The notes under the pieces are model-generated. The model had not been told where the DNA came from and ran no database searches. It was given only the letters and a program-made list of their open reading frames with translations. 64,000 nt of DNA, taken from positions 124,001-188,000 of the forward strand of contig NZ_JACHJL010000014.1 in the NCBI RefSeq assembly GCF_014203645.1. The letters are read 5' to 3'. This DNA is from Streptomyces zagrosensis (GTDB lineage: Bacteria; Actinomycetota; Actinomycetes; Streptomycetales; Streptomycetaceae). Of this stretch, positions 62,645 through 64,000 are shown piece after piece. The stretch's first letter is position 1. Each line of letters begins with the position of its first letter. The position numbers and the translations under genes are program-made.

Positions 62645-63910
62645 CTACGTACTGAACTCCGGGCCTCGGGCGTGACACATGGCGTAGTGCAACCGCTCGG
62701 CGACCGAGAGCAGCTCCGCGCGGAACGTCTCTCGGGTGCGTCCTCGCGTTTTGACCGCATGGCAGTTGGGGCACAGAGCGATCATCTGCGAGGGATGGTC
62801 GCGTCCACCCAGGGCGAGCTCCTGTACGTGATCGACCTCAAGTATGGGGTCGCCATTGTCCGTTCGATCATCGGGTTGGCCGCAGCAACGCGGGTTCTCA
62901 CAGCGGTCAGCGCTGCGTATCAGCACAGCCTCCCGAGCGGGGGCGGAGCGCAGCAACTCCTGGGTCTGCCGCGGCACCCGCCGGCCGTGTCGGGCCACTT
63001 CCCCACGTTCGACCGACCGGCACAACTGCTCGTACCGCGCCGCCGTCCGCACGGCGTCGGCATACGCGGTCTCGGCGCCCTCCAAGGCGACCGGACCAGC
63101 CGAACTGGCGGGAACACCGCCTTCCTGCCCGAGGCCCACCTCAGACAGGAAGGCGAAAACGGCCGGTTGGTCCACACCGACGAAGTACCTCAGCAGCGTG
63201 CCAACGGAGCGGGCGCGATCGGGCGGGGAGTCGCGCATCGTCTCGTACACCGGTAGCGGCAGACCAGTACGCGGCTGCTGGGCGTCGAACCACCTGGCGA
63301 GGTCGCGATCACCGTCCGCGCTGGGCGCCGGGCCGCCGTGATCGCGCATTTCCCATAGGCCCGCGCGGTGGAGGGCGGCGGCGGGGTAGTCGGGGCGCGG
63401 TCGCTCTCCACGCGCCCCGTGCCGGGACAGCAGCTTTCCGACCTCGCGTTCGGTCGTGCTCCACGGGGTCAACCGTGCATCACCACGTCGGGCCCGCCCA
63501 ATGGCCCAGAGCAGCAAGATCGGCTGGTGGAGCGCAGGGCCCTGCCGAGTCGCCCGCATCCTCAGATCGGCTATGGCTGCCTCGAACGCGGTGTACTCCG
63601 GGTGTCCAGCGCTTCCGTCACCTTCGGTGGCCTTCGCGTCGATCACGGTGAACCCAAGTCGCCGCAGTAGTGCGACGACGGTGGCCACGCCACCGGAGAA
63701 ATCCCGCGCAACCAGGGCCGACTGGCCCGGCAGGTACCCATGCGCCGCTCCGACGATCGCCTTGGAGTCGTAGAGCCTGCCTTGGTACGACAGCCGGAAA
63801 CGGCGAGCCTCCCCGAAGCCCTGCGCCAACAAAAAGACGTCCCGGCCGAGCCGGTCGTACTCCTCGATGGCGCGGAGCACCTCCACGCGCGTGATCTCCC
63901 TCAAGGCCAT
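62645..63910 (-). CDS. HNH endonuclease with probable sulfur/modified-DNA-binding domain (type IV restriction)
   Basis: This 421-residue protein starts at ATG 63910 (MALREITRVEVLRAIEEYDRLGR). The N-terminal about 90 residues resemble the head domain of ScoMcrA-type enzymes (FRLSYQGRLYDSKAIVGAAHGY, DFSGGVATVVALLRRLGF). Residues about 125-200 (QGPALHQPILLLWAIGRARRG ... YPAAALHRAGLWEM) look like the sulfur-binding domain that reads phosphorothioated DNA. The C-terminal HNH nuclease has CENPRCCGQ, EVDHVQELALGGRDHPSQMIALCPNCHAVK. There is no SRA domain visible, unlike ScoMcrA. The substrate is inferred from resemblance recalled from memory. Confidence 0.85.
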   Translation of the reverse strand: MALREITRVEVLRAIEEYDRLGRDVFLLAQGFGEARRFRLSYQGRLYDSKAIVGAAHGYLPGQSALVARDFSGGVATVVALLRRLGFTVIDAKATEGDGSAGHPEYTAFEAAIADLRMRATRQGPALHQPILLLWAIGRARRGDARLTPWSTTEREVGKLLSRHGARGERPRPDYPAAALHRAGLWEMRDHGGPAPSADGDRDLARWFDAQQPRTGLPLPVYETMRDSPPDRARSVGTLLRYFVGVDQPAVFAFLSEVGLGQEGGVPASSAGPVALEGAETAYADAVRTAARYEQLCRSVERGEVARHGRRVPRQTQELLRSAPAREAVLIRSADRCENPRCCGQPDDRTDNGDPILEVDHVQELALGGRDHPSQMIALCPNCHAVKTRGRTRETFRAELLSVAERLHYAMCHARGPEFST

Positions 63911-63940
63911 GACACGTACGCTAAGCGATGGCACTGACAA

Positions 63941-64000
63941 CGAGTTCGTCCCCGGTGCACGGCCCGAACCGTGGAGCGCGCGGCGCTAAGGTCTGGCCTA
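63941..64000. other. Window end, upstream of the HNH gene
   Basis: Only the upstream region of the minus-strand HNH gene is present, and no further gene is visible. Confidence 0.5.

Overview
The window is very GC-rich, tightly packed actinobacterial DNA. Codon use, GTG starts with AAGGAGG-type ribosome sites, and near-complete gene order point to Streptomyces or a close relative. From memory (not checked), the order from the NlpC/P60 hydrolase through nuoA-N, the polyprenyl synthase, korAB, the two-component genes, nuo2 and htpX resembles S. coelicolor SCO4561 to about SCO4610.

Layout. (1) 1-5989: the 3' part of a large RHS/YD-repeat polymorphic toxin with a T7SS-like N-terminus, a compositionally distinct toxin tip, a candidate immunity gene, a pentapeptide-repeat gene and two small unknown genes. 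(2) 6014-8123: an FkbM methyltransferase and a secreted NlpC/P60 cell-wall hydrolase, both on the minus strand. (3) 8640-25410: a complete 14-gene respiratory complex I operon, nuoA-N, behind a TAGGAT promoter and a Rex-type operator. (4) 25641-33807: a lipoprotein, fumarylacetoacetase, the long-chain polyprenyl diphosphate synthase (menaquinone tail), a LolA-like secreted protein and an ABC-2 exporter pair. (5) 34134-41123: a secreted M28 aminopeptidase very like that of S. griseus, a small secreted protein, a VOC protein, a CGNR regulator, a RarD transporter and a divergent quinone reductase/HxlR regulator pair. (6) 41268-48748, minus strand: korAB (2-oxoacid:ferredoxin oxidoreductase), one NarL-type response regulator and two paralogous sensor kinases. 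(7) 48978-61060: a second, incomplete complex I operon, nuoA2-B2-C2-H2-I2-J2-K2-L2-M2-N2, with no D, E, F or G. (8) 61355-63910: HtpX, a YccF protein and an HNH endonuclease with a probable sulfur/modified-DNA-binding domain.

How the genes fit together. The first nuo operon is the standard NADH:menaquinone proton pump under redox (Rex) control, and the nearby polyprenyl synthase would supply the quinone tail. The second operon keeps the membrane arm, the NuoB2 N2-cluster cysteines and the two 4Fe-4S motifs of NuoI2, but lacks the NADH module and the NuoD quinone-site subunit. It lies next to genes for an enzyme that makes reduced ferredoxin and next to a two-kinase/one-regulator system. The most attractive hypothesis is a regulated ferredoxin-fed (or alternatively partnered) proton pump. 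Several nuo2 proteins carry repetitive Ala/Thr/Gly/Ser expansions absent from their nuo1 counterparts.

Other striking structures are a triplicated start region between nuoH and nuoI, a 24-bp perfect inverted repeat at the 5' end of the response-regulator gene, a near-identical 252-bp block shared by the two kinases, and four 11-12-bp direct repeats before nuoA2.
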